This document shows positions 32,852 to 42,650 of a DNA stretch of 64,000 nucleotides, one piece after another; the first letter of the stretch is position 1; every line of letters begins with the position of its first letter. The stretch is from an uncultured Acetatifactor sp. (lineage in GTDB: Bacteria > Bacillota > Clostridia > Lachnospirales > Lachnospiraceae): positions 1 to 64,000 of the forward strand of contig CAJUAP010000020.1 in the NCBI GenBank assembly GCA_910584435.1, in the 5' to 3' direction. A model generated the notes under the pieces. That model was not told the DNA's origin. It saw only the letters and a program-made list of their open reading frames with translations, and ran no database searches. Made by a program: the position numbers and the translations under genes.

Positions 32852-35800
32852 TTACCCCTTATCCTGTATCCGGCCATGAAGCGCCTGAAGGGAATGCACC
32901 TCTCCGTTGCCTGCCCTCTGCACATAGAGAATTCCCTCAACGGTTGCCTTTGCAGCCGCAATCGTAGTCATGTAGGGGATTTTGGCTTTGATGGCCGCTT
33001 TTCTCAGGTAGCTGTCATCATGCACACTGTCATCTCCCACCGGGGAGTTGATAATCAAATCAATCTCGCCATTGGTAATCAGATCCAGTACATTGGGTCT
33101 GCCCTCATACAGCTTCTTCACCGGTCTGGCCTCAATGTCTGCCTCCTGCAGCAGCGCACAAGTGCCGCTGGTGGCAATAATACGGAATCCGGCCTCTTTA
33201 AAGGCCCTTCCCACCTCTGTGACCTCCGCCTTATCTCTCCTGTTTACGCTGATTAACACCGTCCCCCTGAGAGGCAGCCTGGTCTGTGTAGCCTCCTGCG
33301 CCTTGAAAAATGCCTCGCCCACCGAAGAAGACAAACCCAGCACCTCACCTGTTGACCGCATTTCCGGCCCCAGAATCGGATCTACCTCCGGGAACATGTT
33401 GAAGGGGAACACCGCTTCCTTCACGCCGTAATAGGGAATGTCCTGTTCCTTTAAATCCGGCACAGGGGATGGCCTTCCTGTAATATCTGCCGTGATAATA
33501 TCCGTTGCCAGAGGCACCATGCGGATATTGCACACCTTGGATACCAAGGGCACTGTACGGGACGCCCTGGGATTTGCCTCCAGCACATACACTTTCCCGT
33601 TTTCAATCGCATACTGCATATTCATCAGCCCGCACACATGCATCTCTTCTGCAATTTTCCTGGTATATTCCTTGATGGTGGCAACATTTTCTTCCGAGAT
33701 ATGTCTGGAAGGAATAATGCATGCCGAATCGCCGGAGTGAATTCCAGCCAGCTCAATGTGTTCCATAACAGCGGGCACAAAGGCATGTGTTCCGTCGCTG
33801 ATGGCATCCGCCTCACACTCGGCAGCATGATTTAAGAAACGGTCAATCAATATGGGGCGGTCCGGTGTCACACCCACTGCCGCACGCATATAATCCGTAA
33901 GGCTCGCATCGTGGTACACTACTTCCATGCCCCGTCCGCCCAATACATAGGAAGGACGCACCATCACAGGATAACCGATGCGGCGGGCAATCTCCAATGC
34001 CTCTTCCACAGTTGTAGCCATCCCGGATTCCGGCATGGGAATCTCTAATTTATCCATCATGGCGCGGAACAAATCCCTGTCCTCCGCCAAATCAATCACC
34101 TTCGGCGCAGTGCCCAGAATGCGGACACCGTTTTTCTCCAAATCCGCTGCCAGGTTCAAAGGCGTCTGTCCGCCGAACTGGGCAATCACGCCCACCGGCT
34201 GCTCCTTTTTGTAGATACTCAATACATCTTCCAGCGTCAACGGTTCAAAATAGAGCTTATCCGAAGTATCATAATCTGTGGACACCGTCTCCGGATTACA
34301 GTTGACAATAATGGTTTCAAATCCCAGCTTTTTCAGCGCCAGCGAAGCATGTACACAGCAATAATCAAATTCAATTCCCTGTCCGATACGATTGGGGCCG
34401 CCTCCCAGAATCATTACCTTAGGCTTATCCGTCCGAATGGGGTTCTTGTCCTCGGCATTATAGGTGGAATAGTAGTAAGCGCTGTCCTGGGTGCCGCTTA
34501 CATGAACTCCCTCCCATGCTTCCTCCACACCCAGGCGGATACGATGCTCCCGTATCTCCTGTTCGGAAACGCCCAGCAGTATACTGAGATACTTGTCTGA
34601 GAATCCATCCTTTTTCGCGTTAATCAACAGCTCATCCGCCGGGAACGTTCCCCTGCACGCCAGCAGCGCTTTTTCCTCCTGCACCAGCTCCTGCATCTGC
34701 TCGATAAACCATTTTTTCACATGTGTAATTTCATGCAGTTCTTCCACGGAAGCTCCCTTTTTCAAAGCCTCATACATGGCAAAATGCCGTTCACTGGAAG
34801 GCGTTGCCAGCATCCGCAGGAGCTGTTCCCTGGACTTCTCTTCCAGCGCAGGAATCTGTCCCAGGCCATATCTGCCGGTTTCCAGAGAACGGATTGCCTT
34901 CTGAAAAGCCTCCTTATAGTTCTTGCCGATGCTCATTACCTCGCCCACGGCACGCATCTGTGTGCCCAGCTTGTCCTCCACACCCTTGAACTTCTCAAAG
35001 GCCCAGCGGGCAAACTTAATCACCACATAATCTCCGTCCGGCACGTATTTATCCAAAGTCCCGTATTTTCCACAGGGGATATCCCGTAATGTCAATCCTG
35101 ACGCAAGCATGGCGCTGACCAGTGCAATGGGAAATCCCGTTGCCTTGGATGCCAGTGCGGAAGAACGGGATGTTCTGGGATTAATCTCTATGACAATAAT
35201 TCTGTCGCTGACCGGATCATGGGCAAACTGTACATTGGTTCCGCCGATGACCTGAACGGACTCCACAATGCGGTATGCCTGTTCCTGGAGCCTGCCCTGC
35301 AGTTCTTCGGAAATGGTGAGCATGGGCGCAGCACAGAAGGAATCTCCCGTATGTACACCCATGGGATCTATATTCTCAATAAAGCAGACCGTGATCATAT
35401 TCCCCTCCGCATCACGTACCACTTCCAGCTCCAGCTCTTCCCATCCCAAAATGGATTCTTCCACCAGAACCTGGCCTACCAGACTGGCCTGCAGCCCCCT
35501 TGCACAGACTGTCCGCAGCTCATCCTTGTTATATACCAGCCCGCCCCCGGCGCCGCCCATGGTATATGCAGGGCGGAGGACAACGGGATACCCCAGCCTG
35601 TCAGCAATCTGCAGCGCCTCTTCCACCGTATAAGCCACTTCACTCCTTGCCATCTCAATCCCCAGCGCATTCATTGCATTCTTAAATTCAATGCGGTCCT
35701 CGCCGCGTTCAATGGCATCCACCTGTACGCCAATGACTTTCACCTGATATTTCTCCAGGATACCTGCGCCGGCAAGTTCCGCACAGAGATTCAGTCCCGA

Positions 35801-36079
35801 CTGCCCCCCAAGATTCGGCAGCAGCGCATCCGGACGCTCCTTGGCAATGATCTGCTCCAAACGCTCTTTGTTTAACGGTTCAATATAGGTGACATCCGCC
35901 ATCTCCGGATCTGTCATGATGGTGGCAGGATTGGAATTCACCAGTACAATTTCGTACCCCAGCTTCTTAAGCGCCTTACAAGCCTGCGTACCGGAATAAT
36001 CAAATTCACAAGCCTGCCCGATAATAATGGGGCCTGAGCCTATGATCAACACTTTATGAATATCTGTTCTCTGTGGCAT
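32852..36079 (-). CDS. carB: carbamoyl-phosphate synthase large subunit
   Basis: A full-length 1075-residue CarB starting at ATG 36079, behind GGAGG; the in-frame ATG at 36112 is too far upstream. Two homologous halves are clear: KVLIIGSGPIIIGQACEFDY and PKVMILGGGPNRIGQGIEFD, each followed by an ATP-grasp domain (INPRTSRSSALASKATG and ANPRASRTVPLVSKV). The C-terminal allosteric MGS-like domain has GFRIIATSGTCALLQE. With CarA it makes carbamoyl phosphate from glutamine, bicarbonate and two ATP. No carA is in the window, so the small subunit must be elsewhere. Confidence 0.97.
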   Translation of the reverse strand: MPQRTDIHKVLIIGSGPIIIGQACEFDYSGTQACKALKKLGYEIVLVNSNPATIMTDPEMADVTYIEPLNKERLEQIIAKERPDALLPNLGGQSGLNLCAELAGAGILEKYQVKVIGVQVDAIERGEDRIEFKNAMNALGIEMARSEVAYTVEEALQIADRLGYPVVLRPAYTMGGAGGGLVYNKDELRTVCARGLQASLVGQVLVEESILGWEELELEVVRDAEGNMITVCFIENIDPMGVHTGDSFCAAPMLTISEELQGRLQEQAYRIVESVQVIGGTNVQFAHDPVSDRIIVIEINPRTSRSSALASKATGFPIALVSAMLASGLTLRDIPCGKYGTLDKYVPDGDYVVIKFARWAFEKFKGVEDKLGTQMRAVGEVMSIGKNYKEAFQKAIRSLETGRYGLGQIPALEEKSREQLLRMLATPSSERHFAMYEALKKGASVEELHEITHVKKWFIEQMQELVQEEKALLACRGTFPADELLINAKKDGFSDKYLSILLGVSEQEIREHRIRLGVEEAWEGVHVSGTQDSAYYYSTYNAEDKNPIRTDKPKVMILGGGPNRIGQGIEFDYCCVHASLALKKLGFETIIVNCNPETVSTDYDTSDKLYFEPLTLEDVLSIYKKEQPVGVIAQFGGQTPLNLAADLEKNGVRILGTAPKVIDLAEDRDLFRAMMDKLEIPMPESGMATTVEEALEIARRIGYPVMVRPSYVLGGRGMEVVYHDASLTDYMRAAVGVTPDRPILIDRFLNHAAECEADAISDGTHAFVPAVMEHIELAGIHSGDSACIIPSRHISEENVATIKEYTRKIAEEMHVCGLMNMQYAIENGKVYVLEANPRASRTVPLVSKVCNIRMVPLATDIITADITGRPSPVPDLKEQDIPYYGVKEAVFPFNMFPEVDPILGPEMRSTGEVLGLSSSVGEAFFKAQEATQTRLPLRGTVLISVNRRDKAEVTEVGRAFKEAGFRIIATSGTCALLQEADIEARPVKKLYEGRPNVLDLITNGEIDLIINSPVGDDSVHDDSYLRKAAIKAKIPYMTTIAAAKATVEGILYVQRAGNGEVHSLQALHGRIQDKG

Positions 36080-36192
36080 ATTACAACCTCCTATTGCGAT
36101 TTCGCGTTCCAAATGCTAACTTATTTTACCATAACTTAACCCGTTTTGAAATACAAAAATTTTAAAAAAAATGAACACAAAGAATAAAACGG

Positions 36193-36546
36193 TTACTGTT
36201 TCCTCAATATTTTATCCATTGTCTTCCCCTTTGCCAGCTCGTCAACCAGCTTATCCAGGTAACGAATCTCACGCATCAGAGGTTCCTCAATATCCTCCAC
36301 TCTTACACCGCAGACAACGCCCTTAATCAGACATCTGTTTTCATTTGGTCTGGGAGCATTCTGAAAAAAGTCCCCGTAAGAGACCGGATTTTCCAGCATT
36401 CCCTCCAGTTCCGCCTGGCCATAGCCCGTAAGCCAGCGGATTACTTCATCCACCTCTTCCTTCGTCCTGCCCTTTTTCAATGCCTTATTCACAAGCAGCT
36501 GGTATACTTTTGGAAATTCCATCCGGTATATTTTATTGTTGTCCAT
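36193..36546 (-). CDS. DUF2200 family protein
   Basis: A 117-residue cytoplasmic protein matching the DUF2200 pattern along its length: IYRMEFPKVYQLLVNKALKK, GRTKEEVDEVIRWLTGYGQ, LIKGVVCGVRVEDIEEPLM and REIRYLDKLVDELAKGK. The fold is mainly helical. The function is not known. GGAGAG precedes the ATG, and a GGAACTGGAATAG element with hairpin lies directly upstream, as at iorA. It is probably monocistronic. Confidence 0.92.
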   Translation of the reverse strand: MDNNKIYRMEFPKVYQLLVNKALKKGRTKEEVDEVIRWLTGYGQAELEGMLENPVSYGDFFQNAPRPNENRCLIKGVVCGVRVEDIEEPLMREIRYLDKLVDELAKGKTMDKILRKQ

Positions 36547-36559
36547 AAAACATCTCTCC

Positions 36560-36623
36560 TATTCCAGTTCCCGCTTGCGAGAACTTGTTCCGATCCCTCC
36601 ACTCCAGCCCCCCTTGCGGGGGG
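36560..36623 (-). repeat. GGAACTGGAATAG element plus G/C hairpin
   Basis: 36560-36591 is a near copy of 18089-18119: TATTCCAGTTCCCGCTTGCG, then AGAACTTGTTCC. A perfect hairpin CCCCCC-TTGC-GGGGGG follows at 36608-36623. Both are in the leader of the DUF2200 gene. The rest of the gap up to 36785 is AT-rich with nothing recognisable. Confidence 0.75.
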
Positions 36624-36785
36624 ATTGAGCGCTTTTCAAATGTTCCCTCCTCATGCGTCATAACCCGGCCGATGCAGCTCATACCGATCCTCCTGATATT
36701 TGACTGATCTGCATTTTTTGTCACCATTCTTCAATATGATTATTTTGTTATATTTCATAGCGCTCCCTTATTCACATAAAACAAC

Positions 36786-37634
36786 TTACTGGTATTTTGT
36801 CTTCTGGCGAATCACATAGCTGCTGATTTTTTCATCATACGGCGGACAGAAGCAGCCCAGCCGCCCGGCCGCCTCTGCTGAAACCTCACGGAACAATGCC
36901 ATGCACTGTTCTAAGGATTCCCACATTTGAAGATAAGAGTCCATTCTATATGTGGACAAAAGCCTCCTCCACATTTCTTCCGGAATATATCGGTTCAAAA
37001 ACTTATAATTTTTTCCCAAACTGAAATCAAATCCCTGTTCCGTGCCGACCAGCCACGAAATCATGCGCAGCAGTTCTTTTCGCACGATTTCATTCATATG
37101 GTCAATTGCAAACAGAATTTCCCTGCGGCACAGTCCCTTTACTACATATGGCACAGTATTCCAAAATTCATTACAGCAATCGTCAAACATCCGCTCCGTC
37201 GGGCGCTGCAGATGGTAGTCTATATCCGTCGGCACTGGCGGCTGCCCCACACGGCCATCCTTATCCAGCAGAAGTTTTACCAGCTTATCCCATGTCAAAT
37301 ACTCATCCAGCAGCTCCAGCGGAAGCAGCGTTAAATCAATTTTAACATCATCACAAAACAGCATCAGATAAGAAAATCCTTTTTCTTCCGCCGGGAATAA
37401 TTCCATGTCTTCGGGTTTCTGCAGGATGAATCTCTCCCCAAACACATTCAGCCATTCATCATCCGCCGTAAAACCCTGCATATCCGTAACAAAAAAAGTA
37501 ATGTCATAATCCTGAAAATCATCAGGCGGAATATTTACGTTAGTCCGGGATCCCTCCAATGTAACCACGCGGATACGCTCATCGGCTTCTGCAAAACCCA
37601 GAATAGTATCATACACCTGCTTTTCCGACCTCAT
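36786..37634 (-). CDS. aminoglycoside 6-adenylyltransferase, ANT(6) family
   Basis: A 282-residue nucleotidyltransferase. I start it at ATG 37634, 6 bases after AGGAGG; the ATG at 37640 touches that site. Characteristic segments are RVVTLEGSRTN (the GSR of the nucleotidyltransferase core), FQDYDITFFVTD with catalytic acidic residues, KIDLTLLP, and the C-terminal LVGTEQGFDFSLGKNYKFL and PEEMWRRLLSTYRM. Family members transfer AMP to streptomycin. Chromosomal relatives are common in Firmicutes and often not tested for resistance, so the phenotype is uncertain. It overlaps the upstream GH28 gene by 26 bases. Confidence 0.9.
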   Translation of the reverse strand: MRSEKQVYDTILGFAEADERIRVVTLEGSRTNVNIPPDDFQDYDITFFVTDMQGFTADDEWLNVFGERFILQKPEDMELFPAEEKGFSYLMLFCDDVKIDLTLLPLELLDEYLTWDKLVKLLLDKDGRVGQPPVPTDIDYHLQRPTERMFDDCCNEFWNTVPYVVKGLCRREILFAIDHMNEIVRKELLRMISWLVGTEQGFDFSLGKNYKFLNRYIPEEMWRRLLSTYRMDSYLQMWESLEQCMALFREVSAEAAGRLGCFCPPYDEKISSYVIRQKTKYQ

Positions 37635-38928
37635 ACTCATCCTCCTGTGATTGTTCCCGCCGATGCAAAATTACGTGCACACCCCCCTGTTTTATCTGAA
37701 ATAATTCCGGGTTCCCATCTTCACACCACATATGCTCCGCATCCACATTGATATTCTCAAATGTAAAATCTTCCAGCACATATTGTTCGTCATCGGATGC
37801 CACATTAAAACAAGTCGTACACTTACAGTTACAGTTTCTCATAGTAATGTGATCCGCATGGGACACCGGCATGTCCGTCCTGCCCTTCAAATCAAAGAAC
37901 TGTGTCCATGGGTTAATATTCAGGAAATTTTCTATTGTACCCTCAATATCTTCCACCGTAATGTATTCATAATGCTGGGGCGTATCGGGACGCATTTTAA
38001 GCCAGAGCAGATTGCTTGCTTCGGAAACCTTGATCCGCCTTACGATGATATTCCTGTCATGTATGGATTCGGAACCTATCGTAAGGCAGCCATGACAGAA
38101 CCCGTAGGTACAGTCTTCCACAATAATCCTTTCATTGGAACCGTTTTCCGGGGCCTCATCCGCCCACGGCCCCTTGCCCCCTTTCAGCACAACCGCATCA
38201 TCGTTTACTTCCATATAACAGCCCTTCACAAGCACGTCCGTACACACGTCAATATCAATGGCGTCTGTACTTGGCGCTTTTACCGGCTGCGCAGGCGAGA
38301 AGATATGACAATTCACATATTTCACATGGCTGCATCGGTATAAATGATTGGTCCAGAAATGTGAATTGTGCAGCTGAAGTCCCGCCACTACCACATTTCT
38401 GCAGTTGGATAAATATACCAGTCTGGGTCTCTGTTCGTCCTTGTTGGTACACCGGGGATTCCAGTCTCTCCGAAGCCAGAACGCTTTCCAGGATTTCAGT
38501 CCGTTTCCGTCAATCATGCCCGGCCCGCACATGGTAAATCCGTCAAGTCCGTCCCCGTTGATCAACGCTGCAAAATAACGACAGGTTTCTCCCTCCATCC
38601 GGGTCTCACATATGGGATAATCTGTAATCTCATCGCTCCCTTTCAGCACTCCGCCCTCAGCGACATACAGATTCACTCCTTGCACAAACTTAAGCGCACC
38701 CGTCATATATGTGCCTGCCGGAACCACAATCACGCCGCCCCCTTCTTCTGCCGCGGAGTCAATCAGCGTCTGTATTTCCTTCGTGTACACCCTTCCATCA
38801 TCATGGATACCATAATCTGTCAGCACATATTGCTTTCCCAGTTCTGACAATTCCGGCGCTTTTGTGTCATAAAACCAATCATCAATCTGTGTCCCATCGG
38901 GAAAAAATTCCACTTTCCTGTCCATCAT
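37609..38928 (-). CDS. glycoside hydrolase family 28 (polygalacturonase-like)
   Basis: A 439-residue right-handed beta-helix protein. The GH28 motifs are present in variant form: STDAIDID, VNDDAVVLKG and GFCHGCLTIGSE. The N-terminus lacks a signal peptide, so it probably acts in the cytoplasm on imported oligogalacturonides or related uronate glycosides. Products could feed UxuA/UxuB encoded 7 kb away, which is inference. The two ATG codons at 38928 and 38925 both follow GGAGAG closely. Its 3' end overlaps the ANT(6) gene. Confidence 0.88.
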   Translation of the reverse strand: MMDRKVEFFPDGTQIDDWFYDTKAPELSELGKQYVLTDYGIHDDGRVYTKEIQTLIDSAAEEGGGVIVVPAGTYMTGALKFVQGVNLYVAEGGVLKGSDEITDYPICETRMEGETCRYFAALINGDGLDGFTMCGPGMIDGNGLKSWKAFWLRRDWNPRCTNKDEQRPRLVYLSNCRNVVVAGLQLHNSHFWTNHLYRCSHVKYVNCHIFSPAQPVKAPSTDAIDIDVCTDVLVKGCYMEVNDDAVVLKGGKGPWADEAPENGSNERIIVEDCTYGFCHGCLTIGSESIHDRNIIVRRIKVSEASNLLWLKMRPDTPQHYEYITVEDIEGTIENFLNINPWTQFFDLKGRTDMPVSHADHITMRNCNCKCTTCFNVASDDEQYVLEDFTFENINVDAEHMWCEDGNPELFQIKQGGVHVILHRREQSQEDEYEVGKAGV

Positions 38929-39000
38929 CTCTCCACCATACCCTTCCTGGCAAAATCCGTTATACTACATAACTACAGCAATAACAAACCTCTCACAATC

Positions 39001-39100
39001 TGTTCTGCCGCACAGTCTCAGCTATTATAATCCTCTTACACCCCGTTCTGCCGCACAGCCTCAGCTATTATAATCCTCTTACACCCCGTTCTGCCGCACA
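39001..39100 (-). repeat. tandem 43-44-base repeats copied from the end of the next gene
   Basis: Two full units (39001-39044 and 39045-39087) and a partial third (39088-39100) start GTTCTGCCGCACAG. They contain TCAGCTATTATAATCCTC. The first 16 bases of the unit resemble the last codons of the gene at 39121 (CTGTTCTACCACACA, coding CVVEQ), so the array appears to be an expansion from the gene end. Confidence 0.8.
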
Positions 39101-39120
39101 ATGACGGCAAGGGCAAAAAT

Positions 39121-40488
39121 CTATGCAATCTGTTCTACCACACATTTCCGGCATAATGGATATTCCTCCAGAAAATCCTTCACTGCCCCCAGCATTTTCT
39201 CATAGGAAATTCCATAGAAATACAGCGCCGTATTCCTGGGGCCTTCCCAATAACTATAGAGTCGCCCCATACCTTCCATCAAAGCTTCCATTTGATCTAC
39301 GGCATAATTTATATCGCAGTTTTGATATACCTCATCCTCCAGATCTGTTCCATTCATGTACACAGCCATGCCTTCCTGCTCGCCCACAGGCATGTCCAGT
39401 TCCTCCGCCTGCAGCTGAGAACCTTTGGGAACGCCGAAATGATTCACAATCCGGGCCAGTACTTCCAGCGTCTCCTGTTTTCCATCCTTCAGGTTTATCT
39501 CAATATCACAGTACGATATCTCACCGGAGGCCATCTGCATGGTTCCTCCTCCATCCACCTGTCCCAGCGACTGAGCTTCCAATACTTCATCCAGAGCGTC
39601 CTCCAATTCATGACGATCCTGGGGCTGGAATCGGGCGTTTAACTTCAAGGTTACATGAAACGGGTATTCTGCCATATCGGCATTCTCCATCACATTCCGG
39701 CGGTTGATATCCACGACAAAACTGATTCCTCTCATCCTCTTCAGCAGCGCCTTCCCGTCATTTTCACACTTAAACGCCACTTCCTCATCATACAAGGGCA
39801 GCAGTTGATAGAAATTCACCTTCTCTCCGCCAGGCAGTTCACAGACATCAGCCTCCTCCCCGCCCACCTGCTGGTATATTAACATGGCAGCACATAATTT
39901 CGTGTTCTCCGCATAGGCCGTTCCTTCACCGGAAGCCACCGTATGTCCCCATCCCAGCCAGCTATCCTCTTCCCCCGGCAGACGGGCGATGCTTTTCAGC
40001 ATTCTGACAGGCCAATACCATGTCTCATCCGCCATAGACTCCTGATCCAGTTTCCAGTCCGGCGGCAGAGCCACCAGCAGTTCCGCCCGTTCTAATTCAT
40101 ACTCGGCCAGCTCCTTAGGCACATTCATTCTGTGAGCCCCCATGCCCATTGTCACTAAAGTATAGTAATTTCTGTCATCATTTGGCGGAATTACACATAT
40201 ATCCACATGAATATCCGGTGATACAATTTCATGAAATACATTCTCAAATGCTCCAAAACATTTAGAAATATGTTCCTCCACCACTTCCATTTCTGCTGCC
40301 TCATACAGTTCCAGTCCGGCATTTTCCTCCTGCAGCTCATGATACGCCTCCGCCAGCATCCCCTCCAAATCAGCATCCCGCTCTTCTTCCGGGATTGCTT
40401 CCACAGCATCTGCAATTTTCCGGTACTCTTCCTCATTCTTCCAAAGCATAATCTGCTCCTTCAAAGTCTGCAGTTCATTTTCCTTCAT
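39121..40488 (-). CDS. SUFU-domain protein with TPR-like N-terminus
   Basis: A 455-residue acidic protein. Residues 1-60 are a helical repeat region. About 65-235 match the bacterial suppressor-of-fused (SUFU) domain: VDICVIPPNDDRNYYTLVTM, GMGAHRMN, WYWPVRMLKSIARLPGE, WLGWGHTV. A third region (about 300-385: GGTMQMASGEISYCDIEI, HFGVPKGSQL) is a separate small domain I cannot name. SUFU-like proteins in bacteria occur among immunity proteins of polymorphic toxin systems, but no toxin is adjacent. The start is preceded by AAGGAGAAGG. Confidence 0.8.
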   Translation of the reverse strand: MKENELQTLKEQIMLWKNEEEYRKIADAVEAIPEEERDADLEGMLAEAYHELQEENAGLELYEAAEMEVVEEHISKCFGAFENVFHEIVSPDIHVDICVIPPNDDRNYYTLVTMGMGAHRMNVPKELAEYELERAELLVALPPDWKLDQESMADETWYWPVRMLKSIARLPGEEDSWLGWGHTVASGEGTAYAENTKLCAAMLIYQQVGGEEADVCELPGGEKVNFYQLLPLYDEEVAFKCENDGKALLKRMRGISFVVDINRRNVMENADMAEYPFHVTLKLNARFQPQDRHELEDALDEVLEAQSLGQVDGGGTMQMASGEISYCDIEINLKDGKQETLEVLARIVNHFGVPKGSQLQAEELDMPVGEQEGMAVYMNGTDLEDEVYQNCDINYAVDQMEALMEGMGRLYSYWEGPRNTALYFYGISYEKMLGAVKDFLEEYPLCRKCVVEQIA

Positions 40489-40715
40489 AACCTTCTCCTT
40501 TTCTGTTCATCTGCCGGGAATCTTCCCTCATACATACCATTTTATTATATTGCAAATCTACTCATATTGCAATCTATCATACCTGCAGTTTTTTCAAGTC
40601 TTCTGCGAAGTCTTTAAGCACACAGAACCCAAGCGGGCACACTCACTTTATACAGCTTTTTGGCGCACGCTGTCCAAGCGCAGGAATAAACTTTTCTGTT
40701 GTAAAAATCCACGAG

Positions 40716-40751
40716 AAGAATGCCAGGCGTTTTTATTCGCCTGGCATTCTT
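40716..40751. terminator. strong hairpin ending cluster 2
   Basis: AAGAATGCCAGGCG (40716-40729) and CGCCTGGCATTCTT (40738-40751) form a perfect 14-pair stem with an 8-base loop, 10 bases after the stop of the ABC gene at 40761. The T-tract is short. Confidence 0.85.
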
Positions 40752-40760
40752 AAGTGTGTA

Positions 40761-42629
40761 CTATGTGACATAATATTTTGCTTGGGCATTCCACATCCGG
40801 GAATATTGTCCCTTTTTCGCCAGCAATTCCTCATGACTGCCCCGCTCCACAATCTTCCCGTCATCGAATACCACAATGTCATCACAGAAACGGCAGCTGC
40901 TCATTCTGTGGGAAATATAGACACTGGTTTTATCCTTCGCCATCTCATGGAATCCCTCATAAACCTGTGCCTCACTGACAGGATCCAGTGCTGCGGTCGG
41001 TTCATCCAGCACCACAAACGGCGCATCCTTATACAGCGCTCTCGCCAGTGCCAGTTTCTGCGCCTCTCCTCCGCTGATATCCACACCGCCCTCCTTATCC
41101 TTATACAGCAAAGTGTCCATTCCATCCGGCAGCCCTCTGACAAAATCTGCTGCCCCGGCCCGTTCCAGGCACTCCCAGAGCCTCTGTTCATCCCTCTCAT
41201 ACCCCGCTGCCAGATTGCACCAAACGGGAAATGCAAACAGCTTAAAATCCTGGAACACCACACCGAACAGCTCTCTATATTCCTCTTCCCGATATTTCCT
41301 GATATCCACACCATTCAAAGTAATCATACCCTCGGTCGGTTCATACAGGCGGCACAGCAGTTTCACAAAGGTGGTCTTCCCCGCGCCGTTTTTCCCTACC
41401 AGCGCCAGTTTACCCTTCATATGAATCCTGCAGTTTACATGCTTCAAAACCATCTCGTCACTTCCGGGATAGTGAAAGCTGACATTGTGGAATGCAATCT
41501 CATACTCACCGTCCAGACGCTTCTCCACAGGAATCGTGCCGGCGGCGTGGCAGTTCTCCATCTTCAGCAGGTTCAGGAAATCCGTCATATACACACAGTA
41601 CTTTTGCAGCACCGCACTATCCTTTGCCAGGTTCTGAAACCCCTGGGCCAATTTCGCCAAAGCACCTGAATACTGCGTAAAAGCGCCTATGGTAATTGCA
41701 CCGGCCAATACCTTCACCGCCACAAACAGATAAACACATACCATAAAAGCCCCGTTGACGGCATTCCGAAACAGCTTCCCCTGATTCCCCACGTCACACT
41801 GTCTGCCAACAAAGTGCAGCGTTTTATCAAGAAATTCCCTGATATTTGCCAGCAGCATTTCTTTCATATCATAAATCCGTATCACCTTACCCGCTTTATA
41901 GTTATCCTGCACCTCTCTCAGCAGATAATTTATCTTAAGCTCCACATCCGTATGGCCGTTGAATATTTCCTTGTCTTTTTTTACAAATATTCTGTTGCCT
42001 TTTCTATAGATCAGAACAAGTCCACAGCCAAAAGTACTCACAAGCGCCACAGAAACTGCCGGATAGGCAGCAACGGCCAGGACACCGCTGCTCACCAGAG
42101 GCGGTGCAAAGCACAATACCGCCGTCATTCCCAGTGCCATGGCTATGGAAAACAGACTTTCCAGCATATTTCTATACACCCCAATGATATTACCCAGGCC
42201 CCCGTACATCATGGCTGTCCTTTCAGATCGGAAAATGGAATCTGCCACCCCGGGCTGTTCCATAGTTTCATAATCAAGGGAGATGGCTTTTTCTCTCATC
42301 ATCATATAGAAACCTGCCAAAAATCGATCGGATGATTTCTTATACAGACCTGACAGTAATGTATCTGACATTCCAAAGAGCAATGCTGTCAAAATGATGC
42401 TGCCTGCATAGAGAAATGCCCGCTCAAAGGCGCCTGCCAGCAGACTGTCAATAAGCCCTGCCGTAAGAAATAATCCCACATAGCCATCTGCCGCCAGCAC
42501 CAGCGCATTTATCATACTCAGCGGAATTGCAGAAGAATCTATTTTGTGTGCAATCTTCATCAATTCCATACCGGTCTTATGAATCCCCAAAAAGGCATCC
42601 AGCCAGTTTTTTATTTTCCCCGTTTCCAT
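40761..42629 (-). CDS. ABC half-transporter (TMD-NBD fusion), cluster 2
   Basis: A 622-residue exporter half. Membrane helices lie in residues 35-330. The nucleotide-binding domain from about 375 has Walker A GKNGAGKTTFVKL, FQDFKLFAF, signature variant ISGGEAQKLALARA, Walker B FVVLDEPTAALDP and H-loop SHR. The tail is QAKYYVT. It follows the partner half at 42690 by 60 bases containing a duplicated repeat. It likely forms a heterodimer with it. Substrate unknown. Confidence 0.92.
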   Translation of the reverse strand: METGKIKNWLDAFLGIHKTGMELMKIAHKIDSSAIPLSMINALVLAADGYVGLFLTAGLIDSLLAGAFERAFLYAGSIILTALLFGMSDTLLSGLYKKSSDRFLAGFYMMMREKAISLDYETMEQPGVADSIFRSERTAMMYGGLGNIIGVYRNMLESLFSIAMALGMTAVLCFAPPLVSSGVLAVAAYPAVSVALVSTFGCGLVLIYRKGNRIFVKKDKEIFNGHTDVELKINYLLREVQDNYKAGKVIRIYDMKEMLLANIREFLDKTLHFVGRQCDVGNQGKLFRNAVNGAFMVCVYLFVAVKVLAGAITIGAFTQYSGALAKLAQGFQNLAKDSAVLQKYCVYMTDFLNLLKMENCHAAGTIPVEKRLDGEYEIAFHNVSFHYPGSDEMVLKHVNCRIHMKGKLALVGKNGAGKTTFVKLLCRLYEPTEGMITLNGVDIRKYREEEYRELFGVVFQDFKLFAFPVWCNLAAGYERDEQRLWECLERAGAADFVRGLPDGMDTLLYKDKEGGVDISGGEAQKLALARALYKDAPFVVLDEPTAALDPVSEAQVYEGFHEMAKDKTSVYISHRMSSCRFCDDIVVFDDGKIVERGSHEELLAKKGQYSRMWNAQAKYYVT

Positions 42630-42650
42630 ATTTTTCTATATTTCCTTTCT

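Noticed and set aside
36786..37634. Assigning clinical aminoglycoside resistance
   Set aside because: The family is clear, but chromosomal ANT(6)-like genes are not always active; sequence alone does not show resistance.
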